Source: Chromera velia | Taxonomy: Eukaryota > Sar > Chromeraceae | Reading direction: 5' to 3' | Length of the DNA stretch: 62,000 nucleotides | Assembly: GCA_018398765.1 (NCBI GenBank) | Contig: JAHBMJ010000245.1 | Coordinates: 1-62,000 of the forward strand | In this document: positions 35,651 to 46,489 of the stretch, one piece after another | Position numbering within the stretch: the stretch's first letter is position 1 | Layout: each line of letters begins with the position of its first letter | Notes under the pieces: generated by a model | Databases searched by the model: none | Told to the model about the DNA's origin: nothing | Seen by the model: the letters and a program-made list of their open reading frames with translations, nothing else | Made by a program: the position numbers and the translations under genes

Positions 35651-37623
35651 CTAATCTCCTTTATCCATCCTACACTCACAAGCACGCATGCCACTCCACA
35701 GGCCTATCACTTCTGCCCACACTGACTTCACCTCTCTGTTCCTCAACTGTATCCTACACCTGCCCATTGCTTTTTTCTTTTCTTGCCTTTTCTTTTCTTT
35801 GAATGCGTGCAGTGCTTCTTTGGCATGTGTCAGATTTACGGCAGGCTCCCAGGATGCATTTTCTTTACTCTCTCCTTCCCACCATACCAGATAGTGTGCC
35901 TGCTTGTCTATCTTTCTGTGATCAAGAATCTCTTTCACTTGATACTCGACTTCTTCTGATGCAGGCAATCTGATAGCAGGAGGAGGGTCATCCTTTTTTC
36001 TCTCGTACTTCTTGAGGAAAGAAACATTGATGACATTGTGGCCCCTTACCCCTGCAGGGAAAATCAGCTTATACGTATTGCTCCCTATTTTCTCTTCTAC
36101 CTCAAATGGTCCATAAAATACAGGCTCAAGCTTTCCGCTTGTCTTCTTACTTCCCTTAAAATATGCATTGCGCACAAATATGAAATCCCCTGAAGCAAAT
36201 GAGACTTCTTTTCTGTGTGGGTCTACTTGACGAGCTGCTTGCTCTCTTGCTCGTTCAAGTTTCTCCTTTGCCTTCATAATTTCTGCCTCTCTGCGGTCTG
36301 CAAAATCTGCTGCTGGTGGATAGAATGACTTTGAGCGCATGGAGACTGAAGGCAAACGGATAGGGTCACAGCCGTACAAGAAAGAAAAATGAGACATGCC
36401 TGTGGCTGGATACACAGAATCACGATATACAAATTGACACAAACACAACCACCTCGGCCAGTCTGTCTGATGCTCATTCACAAAACAATGCAACATCTGT
36501 TCAATTGTCCGATTGTCCCTCTCTGTCTGTCCGTCTGACTATGGGTGTCCTCTTGTGCTCATATTCAGCTTCGTTCCCCATAAACGAGCCAATTCTTTCC
36601 AGAATGCCAACAAAAAACGAGGATCACGATCACTCACGACTGACTGTGGCATTCGGTGCTCGCACACAACGCGCTTGTAGACCACCTCTGCAGTTCTCTC
36701 GGCGGTGATTTCCGAGGAGACTGCAGTGAAAGTAGGGGTTTTTGACAGATGGTTAATCACAGAGAGAATCCGGGACCCATCAACCCATTCTCCTTTGAAT
36801 ATCACCCTCGGTAAACCAAACACAAAATCCAAAGAGATTGACTGAAAAGAAAATTCAGGGATAGAGAGAGGTTGGAGCAATCCATGTGGTTTCTCAGTCG
36901 GCCTCTTTGCTCATCGCACTTTCTGACATACTGCTGGACAGAAACATACATATGAGGCCAGTAGAAACTTCCTGCCAGTTTCAAATATGTCTTCTCTGCC
37001 CCCAAATAACCCCCTGCAGCCGTGTCGTGATGCTCATAAATGAGATTCCTTTGTAGTCTTTCTATAGGAACAGCCAGCCTATTGTTGAAATAAAGCAATC
37101 CATCCTCTATCTGAAAACGAGGGACAATCAGCCGCAAGTGTTGAGGCACCTCTCTATCAGGGTGCTCCATCACTTCCTTCACTTCTGACAGTGTCCAGAA
37201 CTTCTCTTCTTCATAGCCTTTCTTTATCCTCTCCTAGATCCTCTCTAATAACACCTTATCCGGCTGTACTCTTGACTCCAGCAACAACTGTTACAACTGG
37301 CAGACTTTTTTTCTTTCTTTCTCTTCTTCTGTTGACTCATGGGTGGTCACCGCCGGGTGTCTGCTCAGTGTATCTGCTACTCTGTTTCTTACACCGGGCA
37401 CATACCTGGGAGTGATCCCCAACTCGTCGAACATCGAGACGAATCTGCACATACGTGGAGACGTCAGGGTGCAGTCAGTAAACACATTGACATACTTGAG
37501 AGATTCATGATCGGACCATACCTTAGTTGTATGACTGACATATAGTTTCCATGATTTCACAGCAAACACACATGCAAGAAATTCTTTATCTCTGATGGTA
37601 TACTTCAATTCTGCCCATGACAT
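35651..37623 (-). pseudogene. Ty3 pol 3' part: RNase H, integrase, chromodomain
   Basis: Three blocks follow the reverse transcriptase on the minus strand. 37623-37291 is RNase H (VWSDHESLKYV). 37182-36802 is the integrase zinc-binding region, with the first histidines present and the CxxC end degenerate. 36880-35651 is the integrase core (aspartates in LDFVFGLP and VVSDRDPRF), its C-terminal part and a chromodomain (VEYQVKEILDHRKID, then YLVWWEGES...SWEP). The breaks are an in-frame TAG near 36540 in the core, a frameshift near 36890, and a loss of frame between RNase H and the zinc region. The ends of the blocks overlap, as expected for a decayed polyprotein. Confidence 0.93.
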
Positions 37624-37674
37624 TCTGCGTGAAGCAAATGCACACGGACGGAGCCATCCAGTCTTAGGGTCTTC

Positions 37675-40600
37675 TTACATGAGTGCGGCAGCAAGCATCT
37701 CTGTCGATTCACACGCATTCACAAAGATTTCAAATAGACGCGCAGAATTAGGGATGTACAGCTCTACTGTATTCCTCACTGCTTCCTTTACTGCCTCAAA
37801 GCTCTCTTCTTCTTTCTTTCCCCACTCAAACGATGTATCTCCCCTCAGCAATGCATACAGAGAACCTGCTTTTTTGCTGAAGCGAGGCATAAAACATCTC
37901 ACCCAATTTGCAAAACCAAGGAAAGAAAGCACATCGTTCTTGCTCTTGGGGGTGGGCCACTTACTGACTTGTTCAGCCTTGCTCCTCTCTGGATGCACCC
38001 CCGTCCACGAAATCTTCAGTCCCAGAAAAACGACTTCAGTCTGCATGAAATGACATTTAGAGAGCTTTGCCTTCATACTGTTCTTACCAAGCAACCCCAA
38101 CACAATTCGTATATATTTTTTATATTTCTCTCTAGTACATGAATAGATGAGAATGTCATCAAGAAAGACAGACACAAAACGATCGAGGCACGAATGAAGA
38201 ACATACTGAATCACTCTCATTCCATGCGGTGGGGCGTTCGTCAATCCAAAAGAGATGACCAGCCACTCAAAGGAACCATAACAAGTCGTGAAGGCTATCT
38301 TCGGGATATCCTCCTCCCTCATTCTCATCTGATGGTAGTACTGACGTAAATCCAGCATCGTGAAAAAGCGTGCCCCATGCAGACGATCAATCAATTCCTG
38401 AGGGTGAGGGAGAGAATATTTATCTTTGATCGTTATTTTATTCAGTCCAGTATAGTCACAGCACATACGCATGGTGCCATCTTTTTTCTGGATAAAAAGG
38501 ATCGGGGCAACGTATGGAGACGCTGACGGATGAATGAATCCTTGCTGAAGATATGCATCTATCTGCCTTCTCAGTTCATCTAACTCTGTGATCAACAAAC
38601 GATAGGGTGGGCAGGCGGGAGGAGAATGATCTGACTCAAGCTCAATTTTGAAATCCAAATCAGGTCCTTTTGAGGGAGGCAACTCTTTCAATCGATCAGG
38701 AAAGAGAATCGCATAATCAGCTACAATTTTTTTTATATCAAGCGCAACCTCAACATCTGGTCGAGAGAGAAATTCACACACATCTGACAAGTCAGAGGCC
38801 GACCAAGCAGGATGATCAGATAGAAGAGAAGATAGAAAATCAGAACCCAAAATCCCCCCATCATTCATTCTCCCCTTTCCTTTTCCCTCATTCACTTCAG
38901 TCATACAGACGTTGCAGGCAGGTTGGCGTGCCGTCTCCAATCGCATGAGATGACAGACGGCACCTCTCTTGATCGCTCGCTTAGCCTGCAAATGCGACAC
39001 AATGGGAGGGTAAGGTCTATTTTCTACACACGCACCCCCCCAGAGATTTACTTCCTTACCGTCAAAGAAGAAGCGAAGAGAACGAGACCAGTGGCTGATT
39101 TCAGGTTGATAGACATCATTCCATTTCCGTCCAAGAATGATGTCGTAGCCATCCAGATCAGCAAGCAATGCACCGACTGTCTTCTGATACTCCTGAATTC
39201 GGAGGGGCACACTGTCAGTAGGTGTATACTCACTGACCTCTCGTCTCCTCGGTTCCTTCACGGCGACCTGGCAATTAAGAAGAGTACCAAACCTGCGAAC
39301 ATGCAACTGCCGATGGTGTGCAAACTTGCTATCGATAAAAATATCATCGGCTCCAATGTCATATAAAACTCTGACTGAAGCACCCATGACCGTGCCATGA
39401 TAGACAAAACCAGTCTCAAACGAATCCTCATCATCTTCATCTGTCTCATTCCATTCATTCTTTCTCTTTTGTCCATCTCCCTCCTCAACCACACTACGTA
39501 CCTCTTGGTCTCCTTCGACCACGACGTCATCATTTGGGCTTCGGTGTCTGATCGTCCTCACCCCGGCTATCCGTTTGGATCTATCTGTACGTGCTGGTAA
39601 TCCATACCCCCGAGGCTGAGGAGATCCACCGAACAATGGAGACTGTACGCGTCCCTCACCTCTCCTTCCAGGCGATATCGGTGACCCCGGACTGTCACCT
39701 CGCCGACCAGATCTGCCTCCCACTCCCGATGACTGGGCTCCCTGACCGGCGAAAGGATTCGGAAATGGGTAGGGGGTTGATGCTTGCCAGGGGTAACCCG
39801 GAGGCTGCCAGGGGGACTGGAAAGATCTGGTCTGGGACGTCCAGATGGTTCGTATGTGTAGGGGCAACTGGGGTCCGTTACCGCACTGCCTGACCTGATG
39901 GTCCAGCTTTCTACATAGCAAACAACGATGCAGTCTCCGTCTGTTGTCCCACACTGCCTGCGGAATCGTGGGGTGACGTGGTGGCAACCCCATAAGCCTC
40001 CAAAGAGCATCAAACCCACACAATTCCATTAGCGCCGGTCCTGTCGGGTTGATCAGCTCCAATGCTGTAAGCGTGGGCATGTTTCTCTGCCTCCACTTAC
40101 CCTTACGAGAGCTGACATCCTGCAGCCAGAGCTCATTGTCAAGGGCCTTCTCCATCGCTTCCTCCAAAGTGATGGGTTCTGCTCGGTCCCTCTCATACCT
40201 GATGACAGGAGGCAACCCCTCGATATAGTCATCAACCAAATCCAACTTATTGGCTCCTGGGATCTTCAGAGCGAATGTAGAGAAATCTTCGTTGTAGTCA
40301 GTGACGGACCTTTTGCACATGAGGGTAAGAACCTTCCTCCTCACCTTCCTCCGCTCATGCTTCTCCTTGTACCTCCCTCTTAGCACTTCACGCAGTGCTG
40401 GCCAGTCCACAAAACCCTGTCTATGCTTCAGCCTCAAGTCAAACCAGTTCCTTAAGGGTGCAGACAGAAAAGTCTTAGCGATTCCCAGTTGACGATGATG
40501 AGGGACTTGAGCGTTGATGAAGTAGTCATCAGTGTTCGTGATAAACCTCTCCGTTTGGTCGCGGCGTCCAGTAAACGTCTCCGGCTTCACCAGAGTGATG

Positions 40601-40854
40601 CAAGACACCTGCTCACGTTCTTTAACTTCAGGGCCCTGAGGTGTAGCAAGAGGAAGTGCACCTTCAGCTGGAAAGACAGGCTGTGGAGCAGCGATAGATT
40701 GAGCTGCGACCACACCTAAAAAAATCTGCTGGATCTGCTGGTTACTCTCCTGCAAAGCTGCAAAGCCTTGCTGCAGTGTCGTAAAGCCCTGCTGAAGGTT
40801 CTGCAAGGCATTTCCGACCTGTTCAGAAGTCAATGGAACGGGAACTGGTTCCAT
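37675..40854 (-). pseudogene. Ty3 gag-pol 5' part: Gag, zinc knuckle, protease, reverse transcriptase
   Basis: One open frame of 1059 codons starts 70 bp downstream of the primer-binding site. Gag occupies about residues 1-330 and ends with a CX2CX4HX4C zinc knuckle (CLLCRKLDHQVRQC). The protease region has VLYDIGADDIFID, where the usual D-S/T-G-A active site reads DIGA. The reverse transcriptase contains FLDDILIYS. The frame stops at a TAA at 37677-37675, at the start of the RNase H domain. Because gag and pol share one frame, no frameshift is needed between them. It is called a pseudogene because of the stop and the downstream breaks. Confidence 0.93.
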
Positions 40855-40902
40855 TGAGAAAACTCAATCTGAAGACACTGAGAGAATCAAAACCTGTTCG
40901 GA

Positions 40903-40920
40903 ACCTGGCTCTGGTAACCA
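40903..40920 (-). other. Primer-binding site (initiator-tRNA-Met type)
   Basis: On the minus strand, two bases after the 5' LTR, the sequence TGGTTACCAGAGCCAGGT closely resembles the complement of an initiator methionine tRNA 3' end (TGGTATCAGAGCC...). The assignment is by similarity. Confidence 0.75.
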
Positions 40921-40922
40921 AT

Positions 40923-41184
40923 TGTTAGCTATATACGGGGCTCTCTGAACTCTAATAGCTAAGATGGGCATTCGAGTTCAGTGACTATAAGTGTCATAGA
41001 AAGTCTGATCTAGGAGAGTTGTCCTGTTAATTCATCAGTCAGATGCTACCACATCAATCAAGCGTGCATGCAGGCAGACTGATCAATTCCGACGTCAGGC
41101 CACGTCAGAATTATATAGGCCGTCACTCATAGCGCCGCCACGCCTTGAGCCCGTCGCCTGCCCGCTGCTCATGTCCGGCCTACA
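40923..41184 (-). repeat. 5' LTR
   Basis: 262 bp bounded by TGTTAG and CCTACA. It contains the stretch GAAAGTCTGATCTAGGAGAG through CGTCAGAATTATATAGG shared with the other LTR. On the minus strand CTATATAAT is a TATA-like candidate. Confidence 0.93.
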
Positions 41185-41185
41185 C

Positions 41186-41745
41186 AACCTATCTAACTCT
41201 CTTTCTAAAGCTTGACTCAAATTGTCTCCCTTTTTTCTTTTCCATTCTCTCACTACCTGTCTTTTCATCATGACGTCTTTCAGAAAGGTATCGACATTCT
41301 TATCGGCCTCATTCAAAAGAAAAGAGAATAGAACGATCTTGTCTACCTTTCCTTCACCACCCACTTTCTATCTCTTGCTATTTGCAGCTCTCTCCTCTCT
41401 CCTTTTCACCGAAGTCCAACGTGTCATCAAAGCTTGCAAGCAGTCTGCCCTCTCTCCATTATGCAGAAGGCATTCAGTCAGCACACGGATTTCATCTTCG
41501 ACTGCTTGAATGTCAAGCAGGTCAAAGCAAACCATGCATTTCCTTTCTGTTAATGGGGTCCTTCTGCCTCTTTCTGTTGAGAACTTCCCCCTGTTTACCT
41601 CCATGTTTCTCTCTCCCACCCGAAATGCAGCCCTTCTTCTGTGAACAGGCCAGGGAGCTATCTTTGTGTAGCAGACGGGAGTTCTCCCTATCTTATCTCT
41701 ATCTAATGAATGAAAGCAATTCAAACAATTTAAAGCTCCTAGCAT
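41186..41745 (-). pseudogene. LINE-like retrotransposon C-terminal coding remnant
   Basis: One minus-strand frame runs from 41745 into the Ty3 insertion, interrupted only by a TAG at 41367-41365. It contains KCMVCF, then IQAVEDEIRVLTECLLHNGER, which resembles the C-x2-C...EDE-HFL-x2-C end domain common at the C-terminus of LINE proteins, followed by an LF...LLNEADKNVDTFLKDVMMKR stretch also usual there. The reading resumes at 34981 on the other side of the insertion. The family assignment rests on motif spacing only. Confidence 0.5.
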
Positions 41746-43150
41746 AGACGCCGCGGTATAAAAACGAGTTCATACTCCCAAAGTTCGATTAGTGTCAATT
41801 GAAAAGCAAAATAAACAATAAAACGTTGACAATGTACGTAGTCTGATCGAGATGCACGCCCCTCTTTTCTCAAAGAAAGAATGCAACCGAACTATGAAGA
41901 TTGCGAATGCCGTAACATGCAGGCTTCCAGATCAAAAGAAAAAGATGACCCGGCCACGAACAATTGAATCTGCTCATTAGTACTGCGCAACTGCACATGT
42001 ATTCCCCCACAATCCCTCGCATTCCGACCACGCACTGTACGCAGAACTTCTTTTCCTGCACCCACGCATAACACTACACCTCCATCTGTAACGAGAGGAA
42101 ACGTACCCTTCGCACACGAGAATGAATGACAGAAGGACGGCAAGCAAATTTCATGCCCTGGTATTTCCAGTACGCGTGTCAAACTGTCATGCATCTGACA
42201 GAGAGGCTGTGTCTCCTTCAAGGCACATGCTCACTCGATCAATGCAGGCCCTGGAGATGCGGCTGCCTCATCATGGATGGCTGTGTCGCTTTCATGCACA
42301 AATCATGCAGCACGATCGAAGACGAAGAGCGGATCGACGCCACAAGCACCGGTCGACACGTGCAGACACACAATACTTCCTTTCCATGCCCTCGCTCGAT
42401 ACGCAAGCAAACAGAACAGGCAGGCAGGCGTACAGGAGACCGTCACAACACGAGAAAGACTACTGTACCTCGCACCATTGAACACCCACCCATGCCTCGC
42501 TCATGTAGCATCAACTCAGTGGTGATCGTGCAGAAGCAGAAAGGAAGAAGTGATAAATCTCCTTGCTTATTGATGCATGACACGAACAGAAAAACAGTTC
42601 ATCTAAGAGTTGACAATCCTTTTGCCAACCTTATCCCATCTTGCCCTCCCTCCATGCCCCCCTTTCTTTCGTTCGCAGACCAACGACACCCCCACCATAA
42701 TGGACCGATTTCCCTTTCCTTACGCGCATACATGTATGTGAATTTGTCTCACGGTTCTTCTTTCACTTTGAGCTTGATGTGGTCTGCATGGAGGACGAGA
42801 CTCCCGAACACTCAGGGAAGAGCCGCAGCAGGAAAGAAAAAACAGTCAAAACAAATAGAGGAAACACGGAAGTGCAAACAGTGAGGAAGGAAAATTTCGT
42901 ACAAACAACCCTTCGAGTGCCTCACGCCACGCCCTTTCAGCATCAGAAATCCATCCAATCCACCCAGCCACCCCAACAACAAGCACCTGTTAATATGAAG
43001 GCGTTCCTCTCTCCCCCTCTCCCTCCCTCTCCTCTGCCACCATCTGATTCGTGTGGCTGCCCTGACTGGAACGCCTTCTCGAGCTACATCACAATCCCTC
43101 CCACCTCTCTCCTCCTTTCCCCTCACAAGCCCTCCCTCTTGTTCTCCTTT
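41746..43150. other. Intergenic DNA between transposon stack and HSP20
   Basis: The 3' flank of the HSP20 gene occupies the right end. A plus-strand frame at 42126-42884 is open but has no domain and ends opposite HSP20, so I do not call it. Nothing else is definite. Confidence 0.5.
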
Positions 43151-43723
43151 TCACTCGATGTTGATCTGCCGAGCCTGGTGCTCGGGGGGAGGGAGCTTGG
43201 GCACAGTGACCTCCAGGACTCCGTCTGTGAACTTGGCCTTGATGTCCTCTTGGTTGGCCGTCTCCGGGAGTCTCAGAGCTCTGGTGAACTTTCCAGAGGT
43301 CCTCTCTCTCACGAACCACTGTTCGTTCTCCCCCTTCTCCTCACTGGCCTCCTCACGTTGACCGGAGAGACGGAGCATCCCGTCCCTGACCTCAATCTTC
43401 ACGTCTTCCTTCTTCACACCCGGAAGGTCGGCGTGAACAGTCAGACGGTCCTCGTAGTCTCTCACATCCCAGCGAGGAGCGAAGCCGAACATCGGACTTG
43501 CACGGCGAACTCCCAGCCTGTTCTCCCGGCCAGCACCAGAGCCGTGAGGCACAACCTGTTGCTGCTCCGGGGTGGTGGCGCGGGTCCTGTTCTGATCCTC
43601 GAGCATCGGGTTCGGGTTCTCCCAAGTTGGAACGAAGTCAGAGAAGAGATCGCGATGCATCCTGTCGATGTCTGCGTGCATCCGCTGAATCTCTCTGAAG
43701 GGATCGAAGAAAAAGCTCGACAT
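43151..43723 (-). CDS. Small heat-shock protein, HSP20 family (190 aa)
   Basis: Intronless. I chose the ATG at 43723 (MSSFFFDPFREIQRMHADID) because the DPF/RE amphipathic start is typical of class-I plant and algal HSP20s, although the frame is open further upstream. The N-terminal region (1-95) is followed by a complete alpha-crystallin domain at about 96-185: WDVRDYEDRLTVHADLPGVK, VKIEVRDGMLRLSGQ, FVRERTSGKFTRALRLPE, and DGVLEVTVPKLPP. The C-terminus is short (HQARQINIE) and its INI end resembles the I-x-I motif that drives oligomer assembly. The protein is an ATP-independent holdase, probably cytosolic since no presequence is visible. I did not see a convincing heat-shock element upstream. 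Confidence 0.96.
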   Translation of the reverse strand: MSSFFFDPFREIQRMHADIDRMHRDLFSDFVPTWENPNPMLEDQNRTRATTPEQQQVVPHGSGAGRENRLGVRRASPMFGFAPRWDVRDYEDRLTVHADLPGVKKEDVKIEVRDGMLRLSGQREEASEEKGENEQWFVRERTSGKFTRALRLPETANQEDIKAKFTDGVLEVTVPKLPPPEHQARQINIE

Positions 43724-44354
43724 CTTGGATGAGAAAGTGATCGGTTCAGAAGAAGAAGGCTCTACAGCACGCAGGTAGCAATTCTCGGCAAGCTTCTGCG
43801 TCAACGTGTAAGCGTCTCGTTTTGATGTTCAACAACAGCTTAAGCGATCTCTTTGAAGTGGTGATTCTGTTTGAACGATGTGTAGATGACTGGGAGGTGA
43901 GCTGTTCCCTTGAGCTTGCAACTGTTTTTTTCTCTTTGTGAAAGAAAGAAAAGGACACAGGACACCGAGTTGGGAGACAGGACGTCTCTAGCTCAGTGTC
44001 GTGCCAGACTGACGTCTGCTCGCGCTTGCTTGCACGGCCGCGGGCCACCACGGACCCATGCATGCACGCACGTTTGGGAAAAAACCCGAATCCTGTAAGA
44101 AGGCATGCCGGGGCCTCCTTGCATGGACTTCGACTAAGAGACGGCATGCAAGGAGACGTCGGAGACGCCTCGTCCATGAAAGCTCATCTGATGACTGCTC
44201 TTGATAGTAAAGCTTACAGTAACAAGGGCATGAGGCATCCTGCAGTACTCTGATTGGTTTTTGGAGCACACGCGCAGTCACAGACTCTTTTCCTGGTGGC
44301 GCTGGCTGTATACTTTTCCTCGCGCCAGCCTGTGTCTTTAGTTGGATAAGGAGA

Positions 44355-45164
44355 ATGATGGAGGATTCTTCTCAACCCTTCGTTCCTCCAGGGAGAAAGT
44401 TTCTGCTCGTTCGGCACGGCAATACTGAGAAAGTGGCGGTAGACTCAGACAGGAAACTGACCGAGAAGGGCGAACAGCAGTGCGCTTCCTTCAGGACGAA
44501 GTATGCTGCCGAATTAAGCCGGGTGAAAATTTGTGTCGCTTCGTCCGTGGTGCGAACGATGGACAGTGCTTGGCGCCTGGTCGGCATGTCTTCCGAGACT
44601 GAGAAAAACTCAGAAATTGCAGTTCCTGTAGCCCCACAAAGACAGAGTGGCGTGGAGGTGAAGCCCCTCGACGAGCTCTATTTCATCCGGCCCGGGTTTC
44701 AAACGCCAGCGATGAAATATGCGGACGTCCAGCTTGGCTATGCGCCTGTTCAGAAGTACATGGAGTTAGTACCAGGAGCATATGAGCCTGGGGCGCGGCA
44801 GATGCTTGAGGCAGTGATGAATGCTGTAGACTCAACAGAGGGTGATGTGCTGATTGTTGGACATGCGATTCATCTCTCCTATCTGGGGCTGGCGCTCATC
44901 GATGCCATCGTGGAAGAGAGACGCGAAGAATGGGACAGAGGGAAGCCAGGCGGACAGAGTGTAGAGGAATGGCGGGAGGCTGCGCGCAGAGCGGTGCTTC
45001 CTGTCAATGTGGGTGAAGTGTGTGGTTTCGAGATCTGTGCCGACAGCGGCGTGAGGTATCTGCCAAATCCTTTGGGTACTGACTTTGTCACGGCAACATG
45101 TAACGCCGCTTTTGTCGGTCCAGGCGCCGCCGAGTCCCATCCTCAGATAGGTGCAGACCCTTAA
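44355..45164 (+). CDS. Histidine phosphatase (phosphoglycerate-mutase-like) family protein (269 aa)
   Basis: A single exon starts MMEDSSQPFVPPGRKFLLVRHGNTEKVAVDS. The RHG motif (LLVRHGNTE, residues 18-26) carries the phospho-accepting histidine. A downstream arginine (SSVVRTMDSA, about 60-69) and the second catalytic histidine in DVLIVGHAIHLS complete the family signature. The acid residue is probably in the ELYFIRPGF/EPGARQ region. Length is normal for a single-domain member. The substrate cannot be read from sequence: members act on sugar phosphates or phosphoproteins. It lies about 630 bp from HSP20 and diverges from it. Confidence 0.92.
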   Translation: MMEDSSQPFVPPGRKFLLVRHGNTEKVAVDSDRKLTEKGEQQCASFRTKYAAELSRVKICVASSVVRTMDSAWRLVGMSSETEKNSEIAVPVAPQRQSGVEVKPLDELYFIRPGFQTPAMKYADVQLGYAPVQKYMELVPGAYEPGARQMLEAVMNAVDSTEGDVLIVGHAIHLSYLGLALIDAIVEERREEWDRGKPGGQSVEEWREAARRAVLPVNVGEVCGFEICADSGVRYLPNPLGTDFVTATCNAAFVGPGAAESHPQIGADP

Positions 45165-46365
45165 ATACGGCTGCTTTGCCCTGAAAAGTTCTGAGTCTCT
45201 TGTGGAGGACGACACGTGACGGCAAAGAAGCATGAGAAGAGTGCGATGATCACATTCGCATCGACACAAGAATGAACTTCAATCAAGACTTTTCGTATTC
45301 ACGCATCTAAGCAAAACATATTTTTCCATACATTCAGATAGTATGCACAGACACATTTCCGTTTCTGCTGTCTTATTCCTCAGCATGCTGCTATGATCTT
45401 TCCCCTGACTGATGGACATTCTCTCAGAGCATCGTTTTTCAAAAGATCGTCCATGCCTGCGGCGTAGACGGTTAAGACACCATCCAGATATGCGGCTTTG
45501 GCTTTCAAAACACCATAAAAGATCTACGCCTGCGGCGCGGACTTTCAAGTTTATCCAAAAATGCGGTTTAAACTTTTAAGTGGTAGTTAGATTCAAGGAG
45601 GTCCACTAGGTTACACGAAGAATGTATTATTCGCACATCGAGCGCTCGGCATTGGGGCAGGAAGCCAATTCTTCAGACATTAATCCTATCCTATTAATAT
45701 ATTATATTAATATACATTTGATTGAAACATTACAAACCCAGAAAATGTCAAACCCGGATTGAAACGAAATTTGAATTCAGTCTTACAGAGACTAGATAAA
45801 ACTTGATTAAACTAGACTAGATGAGACTAGACTAGACTGAACGCAATAAAAAGTTTAAAAGAGTTGTTATCGAATCAAATTGAATTGAATTCAGGCGGTG
45901 AAAGCCGGTAAACCAAAGTGGCTGCATGTTTGCATACCACTGTACATGATTCTTCCTTTTTTTTCTGGCTTACTGGTTTCGGCCGAGGATCTCGTGAAAT
46001 TCCGTCTGACAGGAAAGACGGAGATCGAACCCGCTTCTCCCCCAGTGCACCTATAGGCTCGATCAGCAGCGCAGCGAACGGAATTGACGGAATTCAGAGA
46101 TGGGCAACAAAAGAGAAAACAGAGGAAGCTCAATTGAGCCACACACAACCACGACAATCCGACCCGCATAACGAACACTCGAAATCGTCACAAAGCACAT
46201 CCACTGCTCGAGGCAGATTTCTTTCCTTTCTCCGGCCGACTACCTGACTGCCGACAAAAAAAAAGGACGGTCCAAGCTCTCTTTCCGATTTTTGTCCTCC
46301 CTCCTTTCCTCTCCCTTTCCACCGTCCAACCTCCACTCTTTTCCTTCCTTTCTTCCTCCACTTGA
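45165..46365. other. Intergenic, partly AT-rich
   Basis: 45280-45900 is AT-rich, with two near copies of GCCTGCGGCGYRGAC at about 45456 and 45530 and a run of GACTAGACTAG at about 45820. The left part is the 3' flank of the histidine phosphatase. The right end is the 3' flank of the RRM gene. Confidence 0.5.
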
Positions 46366-46454
46366 TCACTCCAAGAGCGTCCTTGCCCCATTGGCCTCTG
46401 CCTCCTTAGTGAAGGCCTCCATCGTGCCGTCATTCAGAGCCCGTCTGCAGCCGT

Positions 46455-46489
<35 letters not shown>

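Larger units (their letters stand above)
34982..41185 (-). mobile_element. Ty3/gypsy chromovirus (LTR retrotransposon), inactive
   Basis: A complete element lies on the minus strand: LTRs at 40923-41184 (5') and 34982-35456 (3', enlarged by a MITE), TG...CA ends, a 4-bp AACC target duplication (34978-34981 and 41186-41189), a primer-binding site at 40903-40920, and gag-pol with a C-terminal chromodomain. The domain order protease, reverse transcriptase, RNase H, integrase defines the Ty3 clade and the chromodomain defines chromoviruses. Several stops and frameshifts make it non-functional. Confidence 0.95.

Noticed and set aside
42126-42884. 252-codon plus-strand frame
   Set aside because: No domain, many Cys/His at random, no splice signals, and it lies in the 3' flank of HSP20.
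43724-44354. Search for heat-shock elements upstream of HSP20
   Set aside because: No run of three alternating nGAAn/nTTCn boxes with correct spacing was found.
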